Source of the DNA: DATJPR01 sp035506295
GTDB taxonomy: Bacteria > Bacteroidota > Ignavibacteria > UBA10030 > UBA6906
Assembly (NCBI GenBank): GCA_035506295.1
Contig: DATJPR010000283.1
Location: forward strand, 1 to 40,395
Direction: 5' to 3'
Length of the DNA: 40,395 bases
Below the pieces are notes generated by a model, which had not been told where the DNA came from, searched no databases, and saw only the letters and a program-made list of their open reading frames with translations. Positions 1 to 6,939 of this stretch are shown here, piece by piece; position 1 is the stretch's first letter, and every line of letters begins with the position of its first letter. The position numbers were made by a program, and so were the translations under genes.

Positions 1-20
1 ACTATTGACTATCGATCCTT

Positions 21-1190
21 TCAAGAAAATGCCTGTATGCCGGTAACGTCCTCCCCCACGATCAACGTGTGCATTTCATGCGTCCCCTCGTATGTGAGGA
101 CGGACTCCAGATTCGCTGCATGCCGCATTACCGGATATTCGTCGAGGATGCCGTTTGCGCCAAGAATCGTTCGGGCCATCCTGGCGATCTCGAGCGCGTG
201 ATAGACGTTGTTGCGCTTTGCGAGCGAGACCTGCTGGAACCGCATGTGTCCCGCATCCTTCAATCGTCCGAGCTGGAGACAGAGAAGCTGGGCCTTCGTA
301 ATCTCGGTGATCATATAGACGAGCTTCTCTTGCGTGATCTGGAAAGCGGCGATGGGGCGGTCGAACTGGACGCGGGATTTCGCATAGGCGAGAGCCGATG
401 AATAGCACGCCATCGCTGCTCCGATCGCGCCCCAGGCGATGCCGTAGCGGGCCTGGCTGAGGCAGGAGAGCGGAAGCCGGAGCCCGTCTCCTCCCGGCAG
501 TATGTTCTCATGCGGCACGAGCACATCCTGCAGGATCAACTCGGACGTCACCGAGGCGCGGAGGGAATGCTTTCCCTTCATTTCCGGTGCGGAATATCCG
601 GGCGTCCCCTTCTCCACGAGAAACCCGTGCACCACACCGTTCAGCTTGGCCCAGACGACGGCGACATCGGCGATCGTGCCGTTGGTGATCCACATCTTCG
701 CCCCGTTCAACAGAAAGCCCGACGGCGTATCTTCCGCGCGCGTGATCATGCCGCCGGGGTTGGACCCAAAGTCCGGTTCAGTCAATCCGAAGCAGCCGAT
801 CTTTTTCCCCTGGGCGAGCAAGGGAAGCCAGCGGGACTTCTGTTCCTCTGATCCGAAGGCAAAAATCGGATACATGACGAGAGCGCTTTGAACGGAGGCA
901 AAACTCCGCACTCCGCTGTCGCCGCGCTCCAATTCCTGCATGACCAGACCGTAAGCGACGTTGTTCATTCCCGCGCACCCGTACGCCGCAGGAAGGGTCG
1001 CCCCGAAGAGGCCGAGCTCGGCCATCGCCGGGACAAGATCCATCGGGAATGTGCCCGCGCGGTTGTGCTGCTCTATGATTGGAAGAACACGCTCGTCGAC
1101 GAATTCCCGCACGGTGTTCCGCACAAGAATTTCCTCTGCGGTCAGCAGGCCATCGAGAGAATAGTAGTCGACCCCTTGGAACTTCGGCAT
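21..1190 (-). CDS. Acyl-CoA dehydrogenase, glutaryl-CoA dehydrogenase type
   Basis: This is a complete 389-residue flavoprotein of the acyl-CoA dehydrogenase superfamily. The N-terminal helical part spans about residues 15-130. The middle beta domain carries GLTEPDFGSNPGG (135-147) and WITNG (167-171), which contact FAD and substrate. The C-terminal helical domain has the RxQFDRPI stretch (273-280) and the catalytic glutamate E368 in YEGTHEMHTLIVG. A catalytic Glu in this YEGTH context, followed by GIQAF, is characteristic of glutaryl-CoA dehydrogenase (oxidation and decarboxylation of glutaryl-CoA to crotonyl-CoA in lysine/tryptophan degradation) rather than of short-chain enzymes. The substrate is inferred from this similarity only. 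No strong ribosome-binding site was seen before the ATG. A terminator separates the gene from the regulator upstream, so it probably has its own promoter in the short gap. Confidence 0.9.
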   Translation of the reverse strand: MPKFQGVDYYSLDGLLTAEEILVRNTVREFVDERVLPIIEQHNRAGTFPMDLVPAMAELGLFGATLPAAYGCAGMNNVAYGLVMQELERGDSGVRSFASVQSALVMYPIFAFGSEEQKSRWLPLLAQGKKIGCFGLTEPDFGSNPGGMITRAEDTPSGFLLNGAKMWITNGTIADVAVVWAKLNGVVHGFLVEKGTPGYSAPEMKGKHSLRASVTSELILQDVLVPHENILPGGDGLRLPLSCLSQARYGIAWGAIGAAMACYSSALAYAKSRVQFDRPIAAFQITQEKLVYMITEITKAQLLCLQLGRLKDAGHMRFQQVSLAKRNNVYHALEIARMARTILGANGILDEYPVMRHAANLESVLTYEGTHEMHTLIVGEDVTGIQAFS

Positions 1191-1223
1191 GGGCGTCTTT
1201 TTTGTCTCGAGGAAGGTGATGAC

Positions 1224-1257
1224 AAAAAGCCCTGCGTCGATTTCGATGGACAGGGCT
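1224..1257 (-). terminator. Rho-independent terminator after the NtrC-type gene
   Basis: On the minus strand a 7-bp stem (AGCCCTG / CAGGGCT) encloses a partly self-complementary TCGAxxxTCGA-like interior and is followed by a short T run (TTTTGTC). It begins 44 bases after the stop codon of the sigma-54 activator and lies just upstream of the dehydrogenase start, so it should separate the two transcripts. Confidence 0.65.
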
Positions 1258-1300
1258 CAGAGGATTTGAGTATGGAAAATACGGAAAAACGGAAGTGAAA

Positions 1301-2671
1301 TCAATCCGGAATAGGTATGCCGAATTGTTTGATCTTGAGGTAGAGCGTTTTCTTGCTGATGCCGAGTGCCTCGGCGGTCTTCGCCCGGTTGTACCCGAAT
1401 TCCTCAAGCGCACGCTTGATGTGGATGCACTCGAGCTGGTCGAGGGTCAGGACTGGACTTTCTCCCGCGGCAGGGGCGGCAGTATTCCTGGTGCCTTTCC
1501 TCTGCAGAGACGGGGGTAGATCGGCCGCCTCCACCGTGGTGCCGGAGCTCATGAGGACCGCACCTTCGATCACATGTTCCAACTCTCGCACGTTGCCAGG
1601 CCAGTCGTACCCTTCCATGAGCCGCATCGCTTCCGGAGAAAGCGATTTCAGCACCCGGGATGTAGACTTCCGCGTGAGAAAGTGGCTCGCAAGCAGCGCG
1701 ATATCCTCACTCCGTTCCCGCAGCGACGGCACGGTGAGCGTGATGACGTTGATGCGGTACAGGAGATCTTCCCGGAAGCGTCCGGCGGCCACTTCCGAGC
1801 GAAGATCCTTGTTGGTCGCGGAAATGACACGCACGTCGACAGAGAGCTGGTTGGTCCCGCCGACACGCCGGAATTCCCCGGTCTCCAGGAACCGCAGCAG
1901 TTTTGGCTGGATGGAGAGGCTGATATCGCCGATCTCGTCAAGGAACAGCGTTCCCCCGTTGGCGACTTCGACCAGTCCCTGTTTGGCCTCATAGGCGTCC
2001 GTAAACGCCCCCTTTTCATGGCCGAAGAGCTCGCTCTCGAGCAGTGCGTCGGGCAAGGAAGCGCAATTCACCGCGACGAACGGCCGGTCGTTCCTCGGGC
2101 TGCGACGGTGAATGAGGCTCGCGATGAGCTCCTTCCCCGTTCCGCTCGCGCCCTGAATCAGGACAAAGGAGTCGCTGGCGGCAAATCTTGTTGCGCTCTC
2201 CACAAGCTTCATAAACGAAGGGCTCTGGCCGACGAGCTCGAATTTTCCGGACTTCCTCGACAGCTCGCTCTTCATGAGCGTGTTGTCGATCGTCAGTTGG
2301 CGGCGCTCGATCGCGCGGCGGATGGTGCTCAGCAGCTCATCGAACTCATACGGCTTGGCGATGAAATCGTAAGCGCCGAGTTTGATGGTCTCAATCGCCG
2401 TGCGAACATCGGCGTAATTGGTCAGGATGATGACCTGCGTGGTGGGAGAGTACTCGTGGACGAACTGCAGGACCTCGATCCCGCCTACCCGGGGCATGCG
2501 GATATCGAGGAGAATGACATCGAAGACCTTCGCCTGGATGAGGTTGATCGCCTGAGCCCCATCAGCCGCGGTCTGAATAGAAAACTCGCCAGTGTCGCCC
2601 AGTTCGCTTTCGAGGATGACGCGAAGAGGCTCCTCGTCGTCGACAATGAGCAGGTGATACAGCTGGCCCAT
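1301..2671 (-). CDS. Sigma-54-dependent response regulator, NtrC family
   Basis: This 456-residue regulator has the full REC - AAA+ - Fis-HTH architecture. In the receiver, the acidic pair is at D11-D12, the phospho-acceptor is D56 (LLDIRMP) and the conserved lysine is K106 (KPY). The AAA+ domain has Walker A GASGTGKE (174-181), the sigma-54-contacting GAFTDA loop (221-226) and Walker B TLFLDEIGD (about 241-249). The last ~45 residues form a Fis-type helix-turn-helix (RAKTAEALGISKKTLY). By family knowledge, phosphorylation promotes oligomerisation and ATP-driven opening of sigma-54 promoters from distal enhancers. It lies three bases after a single-domain receiver gene, and the two are surely co-transcribed. 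Its target genes cannot be deduced from the window. Confidence 0.95.
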   Translation of the reverse strand: MGQLYHLLIVDDEEPLRVILESELGDTGEFSIQTAADGAQAINLIQAKVFDVILLDIRMPRVGGIEVLQFVHEYSPTTQVIILTNYADVRTAIETIKLGAYDFIAKPYEFDELLSTIRRAIERRQLTIDNTLMKSELSRKSGKFELVGQSPSFMKLVESATRFAASDSFVLIQGASGTGKELIASLIHRRSPRNDRPFVAVNCASLPDALLESELFGHEKGAFTDAYEAKQGLVEVANGGTLFLDEIGDISLSIQPKLLRFLETGEFRRVGGTNQLSVDVRVISATNKDLRSEVAAGRFREDLLYRINVITLTVPSLRERSEDIALLASHFLTRKSTSRVLKSLSPEAMRLMEGYDWPGNVRELEHVIEGAVLMSSGTTVEAADLPPSLQRKGTRNTAAPAAGESPVLTLDQLECIHIKRALEEFGYNRAKTAEALGISKKTLYLKIKQFGIPIPD

Positions 2672-2674
2672 GCT

Positions 2675-3043
2675 TTACTCGTTGAGAACCCGTTCGATGG
2701 TGGTCAGGAGATCCACGAGATCATAGGGCTTGCTTACGAAATCGTCGGCACCCAGTTTCTTCGACTCAATGGCATTCTTGAGGTCGGCGAAGCCGGTGAG
2801 CATGACGACCTTGGTCTTTTCGTGTTTCTCCTTGATGTACTTCAGAACCTCGAACCCGTTCAGCTTGGGCATCTTGATGTCAAGGAGGACGAGGTCGCAT
2901 GTCGATTTGTCTAGCTCGTGTATGGCCTCGTCGCCGTCCCCTGCCATTCTGACGTCGTAGCCTTCGTTGGCCAACTCGCTTCCCAGAACACTCCGGATCG
3001 CCTCTTCGTCATCGACCACGAGAATGCTGTTCTTATTCGCCAT
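2675..3043 (-). CDS. Single-domain response regulator (CheY-like)
   Basis: This 122-residue protein is a receiver domain alone, with acidic pocket D11-D12, phospho-acceptor D55 (LLDIKMP), Thr in MLTGFAD and conserved K105 (SKPYD). No output domain follows. A GGAG sequence five bases before the ATG supports the start. It resembles the receiver of the following NtrC-type gene (shared ILT/MLT..AD...AIE..KLGA.DF..KPY pattern), so the pair may have arisen by duplication. Stand-alone receivers commonly act as phosphate shuttles or sinks in phosphorelays. Here that role is inferred from its place between a DNA-binding regulator and a REC-HisKA protein. Confidence 0.92.
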   Translation of the reverse strand: MANKNSILVVDDEEAIRSVLGSELANEGYDVRMAGDGDEAIHELDKSTCDLVLLDIKMPKLNGFEVLKYIKEKHEKTKVVMLTGFADLKNAIESKKLGADDFVSKPYDLVDLLTTIERVLNE

Positions 3044-3107
3044 CTAAACTCCAAGGGTGAGTCACGCAATTCCGTCCGGCCCACGACATCCACCTTCTGA
3101 TTTCGTG

Positions 3108-3136
3108 ATAATACCCAATCAGGTCAACAAATGCAA
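3108..3136 (-). promoter_or_regulatory. Candidate promoter for the REC / NtrC-type operon
   Basis: On the minus strand, TTGCAT is followed after 17 bases by TATTAT, a good -10 box with a partial -35 in the housekeeping pattern. It would start transcription about 55-60 bases before the single-domain receiver gene. It was found by eye only. The group may use non-E. coli promoter rules. Confidence 0.4.
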
Positions 3137-3147
3137 CACCCGAGGAG

Positions 3148-3846
3148 ATGGTCTCAAGTTGCAACTTTTGGCCCAAATGGATATACTTGGACGTGGCATC
3201 AGCGAAGACATCTTCTCCAATTACACTCTTATTCGTCGACATTGACGAAGCGTATGTGACCGTCGCGCGCCATGTCCTGCAGTCCGCGTCGGGTGGGCCG
3301 TTTAGTGTGATTTGGAAGAACAACGGTCCTGAAGGGCTGGCAGAGCTCAAGTCCAACCCCTCGATCAACCTTCTCGTCCTTGACCATTATGTCTCCGAGT
3401 CCACGGGGTTCGATTTCCTTCAACATTTGAAGGAAGACGGGATCGATGTGCCTGTGATCCTCCTGACCTCCCAACGCGAGTTCCATCTCGCCGTGGAGGC
3501 CCTGCGGTTCGGCGTCGAGGAGTATTTGCTGAAAGAGGATGCAGTCGGCCCCCTCCTCGCGAGAACGGTGGTGAACGTCATCGAGCGAACCCGGCTCCGG
3601 AAGCGGGTGATGGAGCAGGAGAAGACCGATCTCCTCGAGAAAAAGCGCGCAGACGCAATCCACGAGCTCGTTGTCACCATTTGCCATGAGTTCAACAACC
3701 CTCTGGCGGCGATCAAAATCAGCACCGACATCCTTTCACGGCAGTGGCTTTCCGACGGGGAACGAAAATTGATCAGCGAGCTGGACGGGAGCATTTCCAT
3801 TATTGAGGCGGAAATCCAGAAATTGAGGGATCTCAACGTGGTGTAG
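3148..3846 (+). CDS. REC-HisKA protein lacking an ATPase domain
   Basis: Up to 232 residues. A receiver domain (about 25-145) has acidic residues in VDID, phospho-acceptor D79 (LLVLDHY) and conserved K129. It is followed by a coiled linker and a HisKA dimerisation/phospho-acceptor helix with H180 in CHEFNNPLAAIK (H-box). The protein ends about 50 residues later, with no N, G1 or G2 boxes of a HATPase domain. The roughly 190 bases to the next gene are too short to hold a frameshifted one. It therefore cannot autophosphorylate as a normal kinase and may be a phosphotransfer intermediate. The start is uncertain: this ATG has an AGGAG directly abutting it, and GTG at 3193 is an alternative just before the receiver. 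It is transcribed divergently from the REC/NtrC pair. Confidence 0.8.
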   Translation: MVSSCNFWPKWIYLDVASAKTSSPITLLFVDIDEAYVTVARHVLQSASGGPFSVIWKNNGPEGLAELKSNPSINLLVLDHYVSESTGFDFLQHLKEDGIDVPVILLTSQREFHLAVEALRFGVEEYLLKEDAVGPLLARTVVNVIERTRLRKRVMEQEKTDLLEKKRADAIHELVVTICHEFNNPLAAIKISTDILSRQWLSDGERKLISELDGSISIIEAEIQKLRDLNVV

Positions 3847-3986
3847 TCTGAGAGCTTGCTTCTCTCTCGCCGTTTGGGTATATTGATCTATTCCTTATGT
3901 CCGGTCCACCCTTCTGTCGATATGGTGAGGAACACTCCATACAAAGCTTGCATTTCCCGAACGCTGCAGCAAAAATTTAACACACA

Positions 3987-4017
3987 GAATCCCGCCTAAA
4001 GGTGGGATTCTTTTTTT
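3987..4017 (+). terminator. Strong rho-independent terminator
   Basis: A 10-bp stem (GAATCCCGCC / GGTGGGATTC with one G-U pair), a TAAA loop and seven T residues. It closes the REC-HisKA transcription unit. It ends only 20 bases before the start codon of the next gene. Confidence 0.9.
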
Positions 4018-4037
4018 GTCTTTAGACCGATCGCAAC

Positions 4038-5144
4038 ATGACTGTTCGAGACATTGGCGGCATCATCGAATCCTGGGCCCCGAAGGAGGTCGCATGGGAA
4101 GACGATAATGTTGGACTCCAATGCGGCGACGGTTCGCAGAAGGTCACGTCGATCCTTGTCGCCCTCGACCCGACCGAGAAGACCGTCAAGGAAGCCGAGA
4201 ACAAGTCGGTGCAAATGTTGGTGACGCACCACCCGCTGCTCTTCCATCCCCTCCGGCGGATCGATTGCCAGACGCCGGCCGGGAGGATGCTTCAGCACCT
4301 TCTGCAATCACGGATTGCGCTGTATGCCGCGCACACGAACCTCGATGCATCGCCGCTTGGCACAAACGATGCTCTCGCGGAAATCCTGGGGCTGACGGAC
4401 ACGGAGGTCTTGTTCCCTCAACAACGGACGATGCGGAAGATCGTCACATTTGTTCCACCCTCGGACGTTGACGCGGTCGCCGACCGGCTTGCACAAGCAG
4501 GTGCGGGGAACATCGGCAAATACGAGCGTTGCTCCTTCAGAGCGGAAGGCACCGGCACGTTCATGGGAGGCAAGGAGACGCATCCTGTTGTCGGCCTTCC
4601 GGAGCAGTTCGAACGTATACCGGAAATTCGGCTGGAGATGATCGTGCCGCAATGGCGGCTTGCAGTCGTCGTGGCAGCTCTCCGCCGGGTTCATCCATAC
4701 GAGGAACCGGCCTACGATATCTACCCACTGGAGAACCTGAGCGCGCAGTACGGCATGGGCATGGTCGGCAATCTTCCTCGCCCGGTCTCCCTGGCTGCGT
4801 TCCTGAAAGTGTTGAAACGACAACTCCGGATCCCTGCTCTCCGGCACTCACCCGACACGGGGCGAAAGGTCAGCCGCGTCGCCGCGTGCGGCGGTTCGGG
4901 CGGAAGCCTGCTCGAGGAAGCCATCCGGACCGGTGCCGACGTGTTCGTGACCGCGGATGTCAAATATCATTCTTTCCATGAGGCCCTGGGGCGGATCGTG
5001 GTGATCGATGCAGGGCACTTCGAGACGGAGCACCCCGTCGTTGCGACGCTTGCCACGCGCTTGCGTCAAGAATTTGACCGCCGGAAGGAACGGATCGCCG
5101 TACGCACGGCGTCCAGTCCGGTCAATCCTGTGCGCTATGTTTAG
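4038..5144 (+). CDS. NIF3-like dinuclear metal centre protein
   Basis: This 368-residue protein belongs to the NIF3/YbgI (DUF34) family, in the longer form with a central inserted PII-like domain (about 125-240, ending ...VHPYEEPAYDIYPL). Metal-site residues visible are H64-H65 (VTHHPLLF), D103 (AHTNLDAS) and the C-terminal GHFETEH. Family members form toroidal hexamers with two metal ions per subunit; their physiological reaction is debated (GTP cyclohydrolase-like or metal-binding roles have been proposed). The N-terminus matches the family at this ATG, although no clear Shine-Dalgarno is present. It is the first gene of a plus-strand cluster and is followed 20 bases later by the zinc-ribbon protein, a neighbour pair I recognise as common in bacteria. 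Confidence 0.92.
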   Translation: MTVRDIGGIIESWAPKEVAWEDDNVGLQCGDGSQKVTSILVALDPTEKTVKEAENKSVQMLVTHHPLLFHPLRRIDCQTPAGRMLQHLLQSRIALYAAHTNLDASPLGTNDALAEILGLTDTEVLFPQQRTMRKIVTFVPPSDVDAVADRLAQAGAGNIGKYERCSFRAEGTGTFMGGKETHPVVGLPEQFERIPEIRLEMIVPQWRLAVVVAALRRVHPYEEPAYDIYPLENLSAQYGMGMVGNLPRPVSLAAFLKVLKRQLRIPALRHSPDTGRKVSRVAACGGSGGSLLEEAIRTGADVFVTADVKYHSFHEALGRIVVIDAGHFETEHPVVATLATRLRQEFDRRKERIAVRTASSPVNPVRYV

Positions 5145-5164
5145 TCATTATTGAGGAGCTCGAA

Positions 5165-5896
5165 TTGGAAAGCAGACTGCGTAACCTCTTTGCACTGCAA
5201 TTTATTGATTCACGACTCGATGAGATGGAGGAACTGAAGGGTGACCTCCCGGGGGAGATCAAGGGGATCGAAGAGAGATTGCATGACCTGGCAACCGCCA
5301 AGGCCACGCAGGAACAACTCATGAAGAACGCGTTTGCCCAGCGCGACCAGGCAGACAGCGACATCATCAGCCTCAAGGAAAAGCTGGAACGCTACAAGGC
5401 GCATCAGACCAAGGTCCGGAACAACCGGGAATACGATGCGCTCATGAAAGAAATGGACCACGCCACGGAAAAGGTGACCAAGCTCGAGCAGGATATGGCC
5501 GCGCTGGAAACGAAGGCTACCGTCGCCCGCGGCGAAATCGAGATCCTCACGGGGCAGTTTGACGAGTTGAACAAGGTGCTGGAGGAAAAACGCGCCGATC
5601 TTTCCGTCATCAGCGCGAGCAATGAAGTCGAAGAATCGCGCTACCGCGAAGAGCGCAGGAAGATGGCCGGGAAGCTCGGCAAAAGCGACCTGGCGGCCTA
5701 CGAGCGCATCCGCAAGGCGAAGCGCGGGAAAGCCGTCGTCCCCGTCGAGCGCGACGCGTGCGGCGGATGCTACAACAGAGTGCCGCCCCAGAAGATACTC
5801 GAGTTGAAGCAGAACTCGCGCGTGTACACCTGCGAGCATTGCGGTCGCATCCTTGTCTCGGATGAGATCGTGAAAAGCGTCGTCGGGACCCTATGA
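5165..5896 (+). CDS. Coiled-coil protein with C-terminal C4 zinc ribbon
   Basis: 243 residues of the COG1579 / zf-RING_7 type. A long charged, heptad-rich coiled coil (about residues 1-180) is followed by a zinc ribbon whose ligands are the pairs in CGGC (about 198-201) and CEHC (about 221-224), just before the C-terminus. Members are thought to be nucleic-acid or protein-interaction scaffolds; no enzymatic residues are seen. The start is a TTG: it lies six bases after GAGGAG and there is no better ATG, so the rare codon is well supported. The end overlaps the RNase HI-like gene by four bases (ATGA), which implies translational coupling. Confidence 0.88.
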   Translation: MESRLRNLFALQFIDSRLDEMEELKGDLPGEIKGIEERLHDLATAKATQEQLMKNAFAQRDQADSDIISLKEKLERYKAHQTKVRNNREYDALMKEMDHATEKVTKLEQDMAALETKATVARGEIEILTGQFDELNKVLEEKRADLSVISASNEVEESRYREERRKMAGKLGKSDLAAYERIRKAKRGKAVVPVERDACGGCYNRVPPQKILELKQNSRVYTCEHCGRILVSDEIVKSVVGTL

Positions 5897-6306
5897 TCCT
5901 CCACGGGTTCACCGACGGCGCGTCGCGCGGCAACCCCGGCGAGAGCGGGATCGGTATCGTCATCCGCACGGAAGGCGGGGACAACCTTGTCGCGGAGGCC
6001 TCATATATCGGGAAGACCACCAATAACGCGGCGGAATATGAGGCGTTGCTGGCGCTTCTCGACCGCGCGCAGCAGTTGTCCTGCTCGAGGTTGATCGTCC
6101 ATTCGGACAGCGAACTCATGGTCCGTCAGCTCTCCGGATCGTACAAGATCAAGAGTCCGAATCTCAAAGAGTATTACCGCAGAGCGAAAGAGAAACTCGC
6201 GTCGATGCCGTTCCCGGTCGAGATCCGGCACGTGCTCCGCGAGGAGAACAGCGAAGCGGACCGGCTTGCCAACATCGGCATCGACCGCCACGTCCGCACT
6301 GCATAA
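5893..6306 (+). CDS. Ribonuclease HI-like protein
   Basis: A 137-residue RNase H fold protein. The four acidic catalytic positions are all present: D8 (FTDGASRGNPG), E48 (NNAAEYEALL), D72 (HSDSELMV) and D123 (NSEADRLAN). It is shorter than classical RnhA and lacks the basic-protrusion region. This is typical of the RNase HI family labelled reverse-transcriptase-like or ribonuclease HI family protein, which removes RNA from RNA-DNA hybrids. It overlaps the upstream zinc-ribbon gene by four bases and lies 27 bases before the rnpB transcript. Confidence 0.92.
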   Translation: MILHGFTDGASRGNPGESGIGIVIRTEGGDNLVAEASYIGKTTNNAAEYEALLALLDRAQQLSCSRLIVHSDSELMVRQLSGSYKIKSPNLKEYYRRAKEKLASMPFPVEIRHVLREENSEADRLANIGIDRHVRTA

Positions 6307-6333
6307 CCGGGTGTAATTCACTGATCCAATAAC

Positions 6334-6883
6334 GGCGCAGACCGGGCAACCGCGTCCCGATGCGAATCGGGATGAGGAAAGTCCGAACTCCATAGAGCAT
6401 GATGCCCTGCGAATAGCAGGGGCACCAGCGGCGTAAGCCGGTGGTGACGGAAAGCGTCACAGAAAACAAACCACCTGGCATCAGGGCATATAAGAGGAAT
6501 GAGAACGATGAGTAGGACGTAGGAAGAAAGACGTAGGAAGGGAGCGGACGCCGCATCCATCGAATTCGCTTTCTTCCCACTTCCGACGTCCTACTTCCTA
6601 CTCTCAGCCCCTTATGACGAACCCTGTTGCCCGGAAAGGGTGAAAAGGCGAGGTAAGAGCTCACCGCCCCGAGGGTAACCAAGGGGGCACGACAAACCCC
6701 ATCAGGAGCAAGACCAAGAAGGGAATCAGGCTGCTCGCCGTCGCGGCGTCCTCCGGGATGGCCGCGGTTCCCGGGTAGGTCGCTAGAGCCAGCGAGCAAT
6801 CTCTGGCCCAGAGAAATGGTTGCCTCTCCTCTTCCGCTCATACCGGACGGGGACAGACAGAATTCGGCTTACAGGTCTGCGCC
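6334..6883 (+). ncRNA. rnpB: RNase P RNA, bacterial type A, with enlarged P12
   Basis: The RNA component of RNase P, which matures tRNA 5' ends. Helix P1 is given by GGCGCAGACC at the 5' end and its perfect complement GGTCTGCGCC at the 3' end. Universal core elements are present in order: GAGGAAAGTCCGAACTCC, ACAGAAAACAAACC, AAGGGTGAAAAGGCGAGGTAAGAGCTCACCG, a GGAGCAAGACCAA segment, GGGTAGGTCGCTAGAGCCAG, and ACAGAATTCGGCTTA near the 3' end. It is about 550 nt instead of the usual 350-400. The surplus is an imperfect hairpin of 7-bp repeats at the position of helix P12. The gene sits in tandem between the RNase HI-like gene and recJ, with its 3' end only 56 bases before the recJ start. Confidence 0.96.
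6510..6603. repeat. Heptameric-repeat hairpin inserted in rnpB helix P12
   Basis: The left arm (6510-6540) reads as 7-bp units AGTAGGA, CGTAGGA, AGAAAGA, CGTAGGA. The right arm (6573-6603) reads on the same strand as ACTTCCG, ACGTCCT, ACTTCCT, ACTCTCA. Each arm is 31 bases and they pair with about 24 matches, enclosing about 32 bases. The element therefore folds as a long extension of P12, leaving the catalytic core sequences on either side intact. Confidence 0.88.
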
Positions 6884-6939
6884 ACCTCCTTGTCGCACGG
6901 CATCCTTCCGGCGTCAGGGATTTCCTGTGGGGAGCGTGC

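Noticed and set aside
3057..3245. Small frame with an ATG at 3177 upstream of the REC-HisKA receiver
   Set aside because: It overlaps the better-supported frame, has no ribosome-binding site and shows no family resemblance.
6164..6841. Open frames across rnpB on the minus strand and the upstream extension of the recJ frame into rnpB
   Set aside because: The sequence is explained by conserved RNase P RNA elements, and recJ has a good GTG start with a ribosome-binding site after the RNA.
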